Origin: Trochalopteron elliotii
Lineage: Eukaryota > Chordata > Aves > Passeriformes > Leiothrichidae
Reading direction: 5' to 3'
Length of the DNA stretch: 64,000 nucleotides
Assembly: GCA_024734555.1 (NCBI GenBank)
Contig: JANPWX010019140.1
Span: 376,290 to 440,289, forward strand
In this document: one piece after another, positions 38,581-51,300 of the stretch
How positions within the stretch are numbered: position 1 is the stretch's first letter
Layout: each line of letters begins with the position of its first letter
The notes under the pieces: model-generated
What the model was told of the DNA's origin: nothing
Seen by the model: only the letters and a program-made list of their open reading frames with translations
Database searches by the model: none
Position numbers and translations under genes: made by a program

Positions 38581-39082
38581 ATAAACAAGGTTTATCCCTA
38601 AGGATAATCTTATATGAGACAGTCCTATATACTGGCTTTTTCCCTTCAAGACTTAAAAAACTTCTAATTCATGGGACTTCTTGATGGTGCTTAGTTTTGG
38701 ACTAAATGAAAAAACCAAAATTCTTCTCTCAGTTCAGGTACACAGATCACATGTCTGGAATATCACTTGCTCCTTATATGCTACATCACCGCAAGCACTA
38801 TTTTTTATTATGTAAGAGAGATAAATTGTCAAACTGGATGCCACCCTTCCTGCTAAAAACACTTTGCTAGTGAGAGGGCTGAGTTTGGAAACTTTTTTCA
38901 GCCTTTCCTTTTCCTGTAAGCCTGGGAAGGCAATGTGCTTTGGAAAACATGCACATGTTTGTAGTCTAAACTTTACACTCAGAGTTTCTGCAGAGCAGAA
39001 ACTGTAGACAAAGCTCAGCAAGTCTTGAAAATATGCCCCTTTTACTTTTTTCCCAATGTTTTTCATCAGAGAATCTAGACTT

Positions 39083-40700
39083 CACAGAACCACAGATCAT
39101 CCTGATTTGGAATATCAAGTCTGTCTCCTGGCCCTTCATAGGACACCCCAAGAATCACTCCATATGCCTGAGAAAATTGTTCAAACACTTCTTGAACTCT
39201 GTCAAGTTTGGTGTTGTGATCACTTCTTTGGGGGGCCTGTTCCAGGGCCCAACCACCCTTTGGATGAAGAACCTTTTCCTGATACCAAACCTAAACCTCC
39301 CCTGACACAATTTCAGGCCATTCCCTTGGGTCACTGGTCACCACTGAGAAGAGATCAGTCTCTGCCCCTCATCTTTCTCCCACAAAAAAGCTGTAACTGC
39401 AGTGAGGTCTCCCCTCAGTCTACTCCAGGTTGAACAGTGGAAGTCACCTCAGCCACTCCTTACACAGCTTCCCCTCAAGGCCTTTCAACATCCTCGTGAA
39501 ATCTGTTGGACACTCTCTGATAATTTAATGTCTGTTTTACACTGTGACTCCCAAAACTGCCCCCAACACTCAAGGTGAGGCCATCCCAGTGCAGAGCAGA
39601 GCAGGAAAATCCCCTCCCTTGCCCGTCTGGCCATGCTGGGCCTGATGCCTCCAGGACAGGGTTGGCCCTCCTGGCTGTCAGGGCGCTGCTTGCATGTTCA
39701 ACTTGCCATGGCCCAGGACTCCAGGACCCTTTCCATGGCACTGCTCTCCAGCCTCTCATTCCCCAGTCTGTCTGTACACCCAGGACTGCCCTGGCCCAGG
39801 TGCAGAATCCAGCACTTTCCCTTGTTAAACTTCGTATTTTTGGTAATTGCCCATCTCTCTAAGTTGTCGAGGTTTCTCTGCAGGACATCCCTGCCCTCAA
39901 GGGACTCAACAGCTCCTCCCAGTTTTGTGTCGTCTCTGAACTTGCTCATTATCCCTTCCAGTCCTGTGTCCAAGTCATTTACAAAGCTGAAGGCCACAGG
40001 GCCCAAGATGGAGGCCTGTGGAGCCCTACCAGTGACAGGTCACCAATCTAATGTCACCCCATCCACTATGCCCATTTGTGCCCCACCCATGAGCCAGCTG
40101 CTCGCCAACCACAGGATGCGTTCATCCAGCTGTGAGCTGAGCATTTTGTCTGGAAGGACTCTGTGAGAGACAATATCAAAATCTTTGCTGAAATGCAAAA
40201 AAATTCCACCAGCTGGATCCCCTTGGTCAACTGTGTGGGTTATCTTATCATGAAAAGAAATCAGGTTTGATAAGCAGGACTTTCCCGTCATGGAGCTGAG
40301 CTGGCTGTGACTGATGATTTTGTTGACCTTTGGGTGTATTTCGGTACCTTCCACTATGGGGAATAATCTTCTTCATAACTTTACTAGACACTGAAGTGAG
40401 GCTGACATGTTTATAGTTCCTGGGTCATCTTTCTTACTATTGAAAACTGGGACAATGCTTGCCAGCTTCTAGTCAGCTGGGACCTCTTGGGATTCCTGAG
40501 ACTGCTTATAAATTGAGAGAAACTTTGTGATGACATCAGCAAGGATTTTGAGGATTCTTGGATGAATCCCATCTGGCCCCATAGATTTGTAGGGAGCTGG
40601 AACAGCAGATCACACATGGTTTCAGAACTGAGTATAGGCTGATCATTCACAGTCACGGTCCTCCAGCTCAGGGAACCAAAACCCCCTTGGTCCATCACTT
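39083..40700 (-). mobile_element. Long 5'-truncated CR1 LINE with broken reverse transcriptase, minus strand
   Basis: This is the largest transposon in the window. Its 3' end is at about 39,083. Read on the minus strand, it encodes pieces of the CR1 reverse transcriptase. The piece at 40,411-40,698 covers the N-terminal fingers. The piece at 40,040-40,354 contains the conserved F-D-x-V-S-H motif with a D in place of the usual A before it. The piece at 39,698-40,006 contains the active-site motif as F-R-D-D, where F-A-D-D is usual. A frameshift separates the first two pieces and an in-frame stop (40,040-40,042) the last two. The 3' UTR follows with the block related to GGAGGTTTAGG. It cannot be autonomous. 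The 5' limit is uncertain by some tens of bases. Confidence 0.93.
39698..40354 (-). pseudogene. CR1 reverse transcriptase remnant (palm and thumb part)
   Basis: Two consecutive frames, in the same phase and broken by one stop, encode the palm of a CR1 reverse transcriptase. The upstream part carries F-S-K-D-F-D-I-V-S-H (first catalytic Asp block) and a W-L-M-G-G-A-Q block corresponding to the W-L-x-G-R-x-Q motif. The downstream part carries K-F-R-D-D-T-K-L, where the two active-site Asp residues survive but the preceding Ala is replaced by Arg. It also carries R-W-A and C-W-I-L-H-L-G blocks typical of CR1. A full-length CR1 ORF2 is about 1,000 residues including an endonuclease, and neither the endonuclease nor most of the fingers is present. 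It is a dead copy. Confidence 0.9.
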
Positions 40701-43189
40701 GTGCAAGATCCGTGGAAGACAGTTTGGAATCTTAGCATCATATTATTCTCTTTCATATTATATATGAAATATATATAATCTATTATATTCTCTTAGAATA
40801 AGATCTTAGTTTCAGTGATGGTCTCCGCAGAAATGTGCCCAAACTACCTGATTCTTGATGCAATAGAGTGAGACATCCAGAGCTGTTAAGATGCCTCAGT
40901 TCTTTCTTTCTTTTCCTCCCTTCGTCCCTCCCTATCCCATTACAGCATTAGCTGAAGGTCTAAAGCTTTAAAAACTAGGTGTTTAGAACCCTAATCTCCA
41001 GAGCTGGTGAAGGTTTGGAGCTTTGTCAATCCTATGAGGAATGCCAGCAGAGCTCTGTCCTCATGGTGGCCGTGTACTTCAGTCTGCAAGTCTGTGAAGT
41101 ATTTCAGTTAGATTTCAGTTTAGATTTCCCTTTTCAGTCTCTCAAGAATTACATGAGCTAAGAAAGTTTTAAAATATTTTTCTTGAACATACTGGTTTTC
41201 CAAGATTTGGGTTCACTTTACATTGAATAATGTATTATTAATTATTAATTATTAATGTATTAATGCAAAAATAGGGAAAAAAATTAAAATGCTTTATTTT
41301 ATGACTTCCAGGTGCTGTTATTTTCAGTTCATATAGGCAGAATCATTGCCAGGACTGTTAACAGGAAAATTCTTTTTGTGTATTTACTTGATCATGAATT
41401 ACCAGATACTCTTGGCATTGTAAAAACACTGCAGACTCAGAATATCATGCAGACATAGTTTTTCGATTGAAGACATTAATCTTGGATTAAATTCCTAAAA
41501 TTGGGAACTCTTCTGAAGTGTTTGAAGTGGCTGTATTACTAATTTGGCTGTATTAAATTCATCCTGTTAGCTCATCCAATGGCAGTTCAGACTGATACTT
41601 TGCTACTAAATATAGCTTCTTCAAATCTGGGCACTAACATTCTGCCTTTTTACAGAAAGCAAGTAAAAGAAGAAAGAAAGAATTTATAGGTAAATTCATT
41701 CATTGGGTCATAATTATTTATTCGACCATCCAAAACAGATTTGAGCAGCTAGTGTACTTTGGTCACTACAAATATAAAACTGTTGATTCAAAAAGTGACA
41801 CTAAACCTGGAAAAAGAATCCAGAAATTCTGCTTGAACATACTAAATTTATTTCAATAACGGCAAATATGTAGGAAGTACAGAAATGTCAGCTATAGAAA
41901 GTACAGAAACGTTCAGTTATGACTATCTAAGATAGCAAAATGCATCTTGTTCTGCCTACTTTTCCAGACTTTCCTGCCTTGCAGGTGACATAAACTATGA
42001 GCACTGTATTGATTATTTGGATTTATATAAAGTGAAAGGGATATCAATGAAACAGACAATTAGAAATTGATCATGTTATTATCAAATAAGAGCAATACCA
42101 CTTTTTAATTCAAAGAGTAAAATTACCCTTTCATATCTTGAATGGGGAGAGCAGATTTCTAGAGTAAGTTATGATGGGTAGAGATTTTTATCTGTAGTTA
42201 TATTTGTCAAAAAGATTCAGTTTTTTTTCATAACATAATTGAGGAAGTTTATCTAGTCAAACTCTTGTTTGGCAAATACATAATCAAAAAGAGACTTTCA
42301 GAAGAAGTGCACCGAATCCTTCCAATGTAATCATCAATTCAGAGAAGTTTTTTTTCTGTTTTAAATTGAAAATCCCAGAAAAAGTCATCACTTGGTGAAT
42401 CTGAGACAAAAGTACATAATTTTAGATCACCCCATCCTCTAAGCTGTTTAGTCTGTTTCTTCTTATTATGCTTATTTTCCTGGCAAAGTGTGACTAGGAA
42501 ACAATACACTTTTTGGCAATTGAAGTATGAAGAAATCATCCAAGAAACAATACTGGGGAATAATAAGATGTGGTGTGACAATTTGTAGTGTTAGCTACGG
42601 ATTCTAGTTAATTTTATAGGAAATGTAAAACTAATACTTGTCCATTCTTGCAAACTTTCTTCTTCATAAGACTGTGCCTTATATTTTTTTCTGCTGTAGA
42701 AATATTTGTAATTTTATTCACTGTTTTTATTAAAATATTATCAAGGGATGAATTCCACAATCAATTACTATGGTGTGGACTTCAACAAACTTTAATACAT
42801 TCCCTGGATTAATCCTCTCTTTTTAGAGACAATACAATTTTGTGCCCAGATTAAAATTCTAATTGAATTTATGAGAGGGGAAATGGTAAATCGCAGGAAA
42901 ATTGCCAGCCACCATGACAAGATTTTTATCTGATATCTTTCTAGCATGCAGTCTTTACTGCTGGGAAATAGCTGGGAAGATTTCCCTCAGAGGCTTGGTG
43001 CAGCAGATGGTTGAGGTCTGAGGAGGTGGATGAATTTGAGGTAAGTGAAAAAGAGACATTAGACAATGTAGGTAGACTTTGGGCCAGATGCCATTTTCCT
43101 GACAGCACTGAACAAACTCTGATGTGAAGCTGCAGGAGAGCTGGGCAAGGTTGCTGCCAATAGCTTCATTTTAAGAGCAGGGTGCTGTG
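40701..43189. other. Non-coding stretch, AT-rich, with small tandem repeat
   Basis: No gene was recognised. Immediately beyond the CR1 5' end is an AT-rich tract with an eight-base inverted repeat TTTCATAT / ATATGAAA (40,751-40,769). A TTATTAA-rich run lies at about 41,225-41,265. A 23/24-base imperfect tandem duplication with GTACAGAAA lies at 41,874-41,920. A possible 50-base exon with a strong donor lies at 42,991-43,040. Confidence 0.55.
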
Positions 43190-43530
43190 TAATCCCATCT
43201 GGAAAAAGGGTGTAGAGGAGTCTGAGGAACCACATACCAGTGGGTCCTGTTTCCACACCTGATTAAACACTGAAGCACCCAATAAGGGATTTGATCAGTG
43301 TGTGCATAAATGAACATGGCCTGTTGGGAGGAAATCAACATAACTTCTGCTAAAAGAATTCTTGTCTCGCCGGCCTGCTGGAGCTCTTTGAGGGCAGCTA
43401 TAAAGCACAAAGATAAAAGAGAGACAGAGATGCACTTTGTTTTCTGTCATAGATTATTAAAGGGTTTATTAAAGAAGTCAAGTTGCCAGAAAGTTGGATA
43501 AGAGGTTTTTCCAGGGGCTGAAGGTTGGTT
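43190..43530 (+). mobile_element. Ancient CR1 LINE fragment (reverse transcriptase part), plus strand
   Basis: The sequence CTGCTGGAGCTCTTTGAGGG, then GATAAAAGAGAGACAGA and the AGATTATTAAAGGG block, corresponds to the sense of old CR1 elements just upstream of and into the reverse transcriptase catalytic block. The expected consensus order is preserved, including a GAACATGG word before it and a GGATAAGAGG word after it. It is strongly diverged with no intact frame. The left boundary (about 43,190) is the weakest part. Confidence 0.6.
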
Positions 43531-46500
43531 AAACACAAGAAAGCAAATAGTATTATAAACTTACATTCTACTTAGATCCTTCAGCCTTTTTCATGGTTTT
43601 TATACTTTATGGACAATCAGTTCATTGTGTATATAGACACTTCACAAAATTGTCTATGAAATTGGTTTTTAATTGTTCTTCTGTCTTATGTACCTGTTCC
43701 CTTTGAGAATGTCTTGAAAATATTTCCTGATATCAAAAGATGCCTGTGATTAGTATCAGCCTGCAAACAACTTGGTCTCAAATGCTCTTAGAAGTGTTTA
43801 TTTATGAGTAGCTGGGTAAAACTGTTAAAAGATATAAATGCACCAACATTTAATAGAGGTTTTCAGCTCTTCAATGCACGAAGAGTAGTTGTATAAAAGC
43901 TTTTTGAATAAAGTATTCTAGGTTGGACTTAGAGTGTAGAATGTCTTCTACATGTTACTGATTTTTCACTAGGTCTTCTATACTGCAAAATACGGGGGAT
44001 GAGCATGTGAGTTAATGTTTTTATGAATCGCAGCTAAGGTTTCCCAGGGTTTTCAATAACTGATCATTCAATTTCAGTGTAATTCAGATGCACATAAGGG
44101 TAGCAGAGAACAAATAATATTCCATATTACCTGTAGCAAATGTGTGTGTCATGTATGCAGGTTAGAAAGCAACACATACACAAGCACTGCTTAGAAAAGC
44201 CATAATAAAATTTTTCCAGTACTGGGCTAGTTTTCTACAAAAAAAGTATACATAATTAATATTAAATATATTAATTGTAATTTATGCATTAAACTTTCCT
44301 ATACAAACTCACTTGGAGCTCTTCAGCAGGACCAGTGAGATCTTTTTATATATCCCCATGATAAAACTAATTTATGTGAAAATTTTCAAGGAAAATATAT
44401 TAAGGCAGTGTTGTAGCAATTACAGTCTTGTATGTCATACACAGACTTGAATTTACTAGCTGATGTAATTTCACCACAACTGTTTTCTCCCACCTGGTAA
44501 CATTCTTCAGTAAAAATAATAAAGCAATAATATGTCCTTGTCCCTGTCAGAAGCTGAAAGCACCCAGTTGTGTTTTCTGCTCTGTAGCACTGCCTGGGCA
44601 AGGATTTTAAGAGGATTGGGGTCATTGGCCTTTCGTCTTATTTTGGTTTCTGATTCAGCAACTGGCTCTAATGATCAGGCTGTGTCTAGGAGTAACAGCA
44701 GAATTTTGGGGCAAAGTCCTCTCCATTGAAAAAAATGTCATATATAGCAAAATATGCAAAGTTTTGCGTTTTTAATCTCTTCCTCCAAGCATACTCCCCC
44801 TAGCAATTTATTTCAATCTGAGAATCCTCCAAGGCTCTCACTGTAATTGTTCAGACACCGGAATTAATCTATTCCAGAAACAGATAAGTGTTAATGTATT
44901 TAAATCTGAGGTTAAGCGAGGTGAGAACTGGAAGTTGTTTTTTTTTCTCAAGTGAAGGAGTAGGAAAGTAATGAACATTCTATATTCTGCTTCTTGACTT
45001 TCTCCCTCTTTGTGAACTGGCTGGACCCTGTACCCATTAAACTGTTTATGGCAGAGAAATTCAAACATGATCTCATTGAAATGCAAGGTTCTGGTGAGAG
45101 AGCAGGAGCATGCTAAAAGCCACAGATGTGGATATATTTTTTTTCTCGCACAAGAACCCTTTTTCAGCCCTTTACCACAGTAGTGATTTATAGCCATGTC
45201 AAGTCTCACTGACCTTTTCTGCAGGAGAACAAAGGGATCCAGTGAAGAACCTATTCTGCTTTGGTTCTTAGAAGTTTTGATCCAGAGACATGTTTTGGGG
45301 ATTCTATGTATCAAACAAAAGATTGTAACAGAAACTGAAAAGGTGATTTTCTGGACTAGTATGTCCTTCATTTTTCCCCATTGTTCTCAATTCTATTTCT
45401 CACAAGGTTAGTCTGTTTTATTACCAGCTAACCCATGGTATCTTTATAGGTATATGAATTCTGCCTTTATGTTGTTAAAATATCATGTTTCCTAGCATTG
45501 AGATGGGATCACTTACATAAATATTTGCCAGAAAATAGAAGGGGGTTCAAAGTCAGTCTGAAGTAACAAGCAGAGATGGTCAGTAGATAAATGTTTCCTT
45601 CTGTAATTAGGGCTCAGCCAAACCACAGAGCCCATGTTCACAGCATTCAACCCTCTTCTTAACACATTGCTCATGTGCAACATTCCTCTTGTGAATGGCC
45701 TGTTCTAACTCTTGATCTGTGTTTGGGAAATATTTGGGAGCAATTGCTTGTCAAGCAACTTATTTCAGGGCTTCACTTATAGGTGGTCAAGTCCTACTGC
45801 CCAGGACATTCACAGAACTGTAAGAATAGATAATGGCAACTGAGGCCCAGTTGCATTTTTGTGCCTGAAATATCTCAAAGCCTGGGGATTATCTAAACTA
45901 AATTAAAGACTTTTAATTAGTAGACTTCAAACAAAAGTTAAAAAAATACCTACAGAAAGCAGAGGAGCTTTAGGTTCAGTATGAATCTTCATAGCTTCAA
46001 AGTTGTTCATTAATTTTAAAAGAGTTCACCTGACTTCAAGGAAGAGTATCTTGTTCATGTACTCCCCAATGAGATACCAGTATGGAGGTACTCAGCCAGT
46101 TTCCTTTTTTAACTTTCTTTGTTTCACAGAGAATATTTATGTGTGACTTCTCCTTTATTTTCTGGCATAGCTTCCCCCAAATATCTGTCAAGCCATGTAG
46201 TGAAATTCATTTGAAGATATCAATAGACACTTAATGACATTTAATCTAAGTATTGCAAACAGTGTGTCTGATGCTCATAATTGCCATGCTAATTGCAAAC
46301 ATTGAAGTATTTTGCTGTTCTGATACAAAGTAGGTCCACAGGCATGTGTGTACATGTGAAATCTCTTTGCATGCACAAAAGGCCACATTCACTGAAATTT
46401 GCCACCTTTGACGTTTCTGTGTTTGAAGTTGTTGATGAACTCTAGGGAAGGATCAGATCCTCTTTCCAATGTATCTATGTCTCGTAAAATTCTCCAATGA

Positions 46501-46715
46501 TTTTTTTTCCATATCTCAATGCAACGATACCCTTGCAGAATATGTTTAGAGTTGTAGGACAGGTTATTTCACATATTAATAAATAACTTCAATAATTATT
46601 GTTCAAGAACAAGTGATGGGCGATTGAGACTCTGATGTTGCACGAATAAGTACTGACTTCTTTCGTTTTGCACATAGAAATAATGCACAGATATGTAAAA
46701 TGGAGAATCAGAACC
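43531..46715. other. Non-coding stretch, nothing recognised
   Basis: No gene, RNA or known repeat was recognised. The 177-codon minus frame at 44,838-45,371 has no recognisable domain, no splice support and ordinary non-coding composition. I regard it as chance. Confidence 0.55.
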
Positions 46716-46771
46716 AATAAATAAATACTGTTTTATTTATAAATAAAAACTATAAATAAATAAATAAATAG
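46716..46771. repeat. (TAAA)n-rich low-complexity tract
   Basis: ATAAATAAATA and TATAAATAAA words alternate across 56 bases, with a near-perfect run of TAAA units at 46,752-46,770. Confidence 0.9.
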
Positions 46772-47094
46772 AACCCCCCAAAATTTTCTAACACATATGG
46801 CATTAATTAGCTGTGTATTTTGGCAGTAGCTTTCCTTGCTTAGCAACTCTAAAATGAGACATTCTGGATATTTTCTCTAGGGAGCTGAGTGCATTTCAGT
46901 TTTTGGAATGTTGATAACGCTATCAAAATTACCACTGTGTTTACTTCAACTTTGTTTAATCCAATTCCTTTAATCTTTTTGCGTAGGCTTTTAAGGCCCA
47001 GCTTTGTTCCCACTGAAATCAGACAAAAAACCCCAAAACAAAATATACATAATCCCATTTGGGCGATATTAGATGTTGCACAATAACAGCTCTG

Positions 47095-47588
47095 GGACAC
47101 AAGAGGGACATGGAGATGCTGGAACAAGGCCAGAAGAGGCCACTAAGTTGATCACAGGGTTGGAACACTTCTTTTATGGTGTTCCAGCTGAGAGGTTTCA
47201 TCAGCCAGAAGACAAGGCTTCAGGGAGACCTTAGAGTACATAGAGACCTTCCACTACATAAAGTGGACCTGTATTGCAGTGAATCTGCACAGGGACATTT
47301 TATAAGGGCATGTAGTGACAGACAAAGGGGAATGGCTTTAAACTGGAGGAGAGCAGGTTTAGATTAGCTATTGGGAAGAAATTAGTTACTCAGAGGGTGG
47401 TAAGGCACTAGCACAAGTTACCCAGAGAGGTCCTTGGATGCACCATCGCTGGCAGTGTTCAAGGCCAGGATGGATGGGGCTCCTGAGTAACCTGGTGTAG
47501 TGGAAGGTGTCCCTGACTGTGGTGGGAGGCTTGGAACTGGATGATCTTTAAGGTTTCTTCCAACACAAACCATTCTATGATGCTATTA
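47095..47588 (+). mobile_element. CR1 3' segment, plus strand, about 490 bases
   Basis: The sense CR1 3' region is readable almost continuously. It shows GGGACATGGAGATGCTGG, the AGAGGCCACTAAG block, GGTTGGAACACTTCTTTTAT, CTTCAGGGAGACCTTAGAG, the CATTTTATAAGGGCATGTAG block, TGGCTTTAAACTGGAGGAG, GTGTTCAAGGCCAGGATGG, GTGGAAGGTGTCCCTG and a tail near CATTCTATGATGC. It is 5'-truncated. The nearest sense coding part ended upstream, so only 3' UTR and the last codons are represented. Confidence 0.95.
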
Positions 47589-48090
47589 ATATTTATTTTA
47601 CATTTTACCTTTGGGGTTGCAGAGAAGATAGCTAGTTGTAATGTTGGGGCCTGGCATCTGTAGGGCTGCTGACATTAGTTGCTTTACTCAGGTAAGAGAG
47701 CTTTGCTTAAAATCACAAAAGTTTGTGGGATAAATTTCTAAATGTCTGTAAGATAAATATTACAGAATCTACAGCTGTAGAGATTTTTCAGACAACTTCT
47801 AGTGTTACTTACCTACTTATGTCCAGAATATTCTCCCTTAATAAAAATGAACCCAGCAAGCCCCAAAACCAAACCACTAAGTTTAGTGATCTAAAAAAAT
47901 TATTTAGGTGGGATCTGAGCATTTCCTGAAAGACCTGGAGTTTCCAAAGTCCTGCTATACTTTATAATCTCACAAGAGGTTCAGATTCCTCAAGGTGTCA
48001 AGTTACCCAGCACACATAATCATTTACTAACTAACTTTGAAATGGGTTCAGTACTTTGTGCAGGGTTTTGCTTCTGAAAGAAAGCGGATT
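47589..48090. other. Non-coding stretch, nothing recognised
   Basis: AT-rich sequence between the CR1 tail and a 36-bp tandem duplication. No gene or repeat was recognised. Confidence 0.6.
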
Positions 48091-48162
48091 TTGATTAATG
48101 ATTTTTTTAATCTAAATTATCTGTCTTTGATTAATGATTTGTTTTATTTAAATTATCTGTCT
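48091..48162. repeat. 36-bp tandem duplication
   Basis: Two adjacent 36-base copies (48,091-48,126 and 48,127-48,162), starting TTGATTAATGATTT and ending AATTATCTGTCT, match at 33 of 36 positions. It is a recent local duplication. Confidence 0.95.
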
Positions 48163-48240
48163 CTGCAGAAATTATTGGACTATGTCCAGTAAACTTTCTT
48201 ATTTCAGGTGAGAGAGAATGTTTAAACTTAAAACAAAACA

Positions 48241-48339
48241 NNNNNNNNNNNNNNNNNNNNNNNNNNNNNNNNNNNNNNNNNNNNNNNNNNNNNNNNNNNN
48301 NNNNNNNNNNNNNNNNNNNNNNNNNNNNNNNNNNNNNNN
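48241..48339. other. Assembly gap of 99 N
   Basis: The bases are unresolved. The right flank is a run of C followed by a run of A (about 48,343-48,364) and the left flank is AAAACAAAACA-like. The missing sequence is probably low-complexity C/A DNA that failed to sequence. The frames that run through the gap are not interpretable. Confidence 0.99.
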
Positions 48340-51300
48340 ACCTCCCCCCCCCCAAAAAAAAAAACCCAGAAAACACAAACAAACAAAATTCTGTACTGTT
48401 TTTTGAAGAGGGAAATGGAAACTGTTTACATTGTGGCACTACATAGTTTTGAAGAAAAAGTATCTATTTGAATTACTGCTTAATATTAAAATTGGTATAA
48501 AATAGAAAATTAGAATACTTCAATGGTAAGAACAGAATTTAAAACAAAGACAGAAATTGTATGGAGTGATTCTAAATTTTGCAATAATATTAATTTAAAG
48601 GTGTAGGGGAGATTGGAGTTTCTGGTAAGTAAAGGTCTTACAAAATTTCTCCATTCTGAGTTTATGTTGAGAGGCACTATTTAGCCACACTGTTTCTGGT
48701 TAATGCCAATTTGTCTTGTTCTCATCAAAATGTATGTCTGTTTTCCTGTGTTGTTTGAATCTTGTACAACGCAGCTCTCATTATTGGGGGATCTTTTCCA
48801 AAAAGTTATGTGATACTGCCTAGTTCTGGAAGTTAGTGGGTTCGCCTGTACATCTTGGTTTTCACCCTCAACTCCCATGCTTACTCTTGGGTTTTTTTTT
48901 TTTTTGAACTATATTCACTTAGATTATAGTTTTGGAATACAATTTGGAGTATTCTACAAATAGAGGTGAAAATTTTTGTGTTGAGAACTCTGTAACTCTG
49001 ACAAAGAAAATATTTCATATAGGTATCCTTGCTGTGCTGGTAGCTGAAAGAAAACTTTCATCAATACAGCCTTTCAATGTATTACTAGAGTTGCTTGCCA
49101 ATCTTTGTAGTATAACAGAGCAAATCAAATCCATGTTGTTCATGTTGATTTAAGAATTTTATGGATTTTCACTGAAAAAAAAGGTAAATTTTTCCAAGGA
49201 AAGAATGCTGTTAATCAGAAACATCAGGCATGACCAACCCTTACCAGGAAAGAGTTTAGCAGAAACCACAATATGGTATTTTTTAATATTGTAAAAATAA
49301 ACCCCAAAGCAAAACAAACAAAAAACCACCCAAAAAACAACAACAACAAACCCCCTCCCCCCAAAAAAATTATGATTATATTTTTCTGTTGTTGACACAA
49401 TGTTTAAAGTGAAGAAAATGTCATGAAAAATTTCAACATTACAAGAATCAAGAAATTGCAGTGTAATTTTCAGGAAGGTGGTGTCACAGTCTTCTGCAAA
49501 TCTGAATCTGTTTAGAGCTTGGGTCAAAACTTCTAATGCAAGTTATGAATAAACTTGAAAGCAGAGTTGAACGAAATATAGCAGTGAGAGAAGTAAGTGC
49601 CTTTAGGGAGAGGGCAGAGAGATTTCACTTTTTGCAGAGCAGCCCACCTACAGTCTTTGTGCTCAGCTGGATTTTCTGCAAACCGGTTCCTGTTTCTTAG
49701 AAGTACTGAATTTGTACACAGCACAAGATGTTTCATGTACTTTGTGAACTTTATATGCACATATTTTACATATGTAGTTTATAATTTACTGTGAGCAGTA
49801 TGTAATTTATTGTTTGTTGACATAAACAGTGAATTTACAAAAAGTAAGTTAAAAGGGAAGCTGTATTCTTTCCTAGTTAATGCACCAGGATGGCACCCTG
49901 GAGATGTGGCTCTACTTGTAATTTTCCAAATACTATTTATAAGTTTGGACAAATCTTTTCATGCATTACCATCTCCTCTGTGCCTTTTCTTTGGACACAA
50001 CCTTGAGAGTGTACATATAAGTAAAAATATGTTAATTTCATTAGTGCTTTTGAATGCTGTTTTAAGAGACAAGAGCAGTGGTGGTGCCTCATTCCTATCT
50101 GCAATTCCTTCATCTTCTCTCAAAAGCATGGGTCTGGGCTCCAAACAGAAAACAACAATGAAAAAAGGTGTTACTTATATTAATTAAAGAGAGAAATTTA
50201 ATTTTAAAATGAGTAATATTGATATAGACTCATTCTACAGTCCTAAAAAGGCTATTGAGGAACTGTTTAGCTGTCTGCCTGAAGAGAGCTTCAGATCTTC
50301 CTGTCACTCATTCTCAGAGAGCTATGATTTAAATATTGGCTCCTACTGAACACTGCTGGGAGCAAACGTGCCTGGTTCCTGTGGCAGTTTGTAACAGGTG
50401 CACCCATGGAGAAGTATTAGCATGAGCACCAGGGTTTTTGCAGCTGATCATCAAAGCTTTGCAGTGCTTGTGGATTGCTGCTGTGCCTCAGACAGCATTA
50501 AATGCATTTAGTGCACTCAGGTTTGATATTTCTACCTAAGGAAGAGAAACTAAATATTAGGTCCTTGTGATGGAGGAAAAGAACTTGTGTGACCTTTGCT
50601 GCATTGGAAAGCAATGCCAGCTTTTGTTCCTGCAGAGTGCTGGGCCAACAGATGTCCTGTCACCCCTGCCAGGAATTTGGGCAGAGTGCACAGAGTTTAC
50701 ACTAGCTGAGATTCAGCTATGATGACTTAATTCCAGGGAGATGACCTCTCCTTGCAGAAGGATTTCAGGAAATAACACATACCTAACAGCAGCTTACTGT
50801 GCCTGTCCAAGGAATATCAGATAATGAGACCCTCTGGGAGACATGTGACTGTTTCCCTTTTCTATTTTCAGGCTATCCCCCAGTACAAATGATGGTATAT
50901 GACAAATAAAAGACATCACTGAGGACTCAGATTGGAAAAAACAAGATAGCAAATCAAAATGTTCTACAATGTAGAAGGTGGGAAGAAATTATTACATCAT
51001 TCAGGATCATGGGGTACTTCTCTCTTGGATTCATTTCACTTGTCATCACAGTTCTTCAGTGTCAGCTTAATCTTGCAGCCGTGTGGTGGGAGCTGATATC
51101 CCATAAACTCAGAGGGAATTTTGCTAGTACCGAAGGCACAATGTGAGTTTTTAAACTTAATACAACATCTACTTTTCATTTCCAGTTGAAGATCCTTTTT
51201 GTAGATGTTTTGCCAATATTTGAATAGGATTTTGCTACCAGCCTTCCTTTTCCTTTCCCTGGCAAGTTTCTTGCAAAAACTAGTGTTCAATATGCAAAAT

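Noticed and set aside
39633..40166. 177-codon plus-strand frame
   Set aside because: It runs antisense through the minus-strand CR1 reverse transcriptase and is a shadow of the transposon.
44838..45371. 177-codon minus-strand frame
   Set aside because: No domain, no splice-site support and ordinary AT-rich composition. Long chance frames are expected in 64 kb on six frames.
48131..48439. Frames spanning the N gap
   Set aside because: The central residues are unknown bases, so no claim about coding is possible.
51036..51290. 84-codon minus frame with mixed composition, possible exon or retrocopy
   Set aside because: No family was recognised and no clear acceptor was found. There is not enough support to call it.
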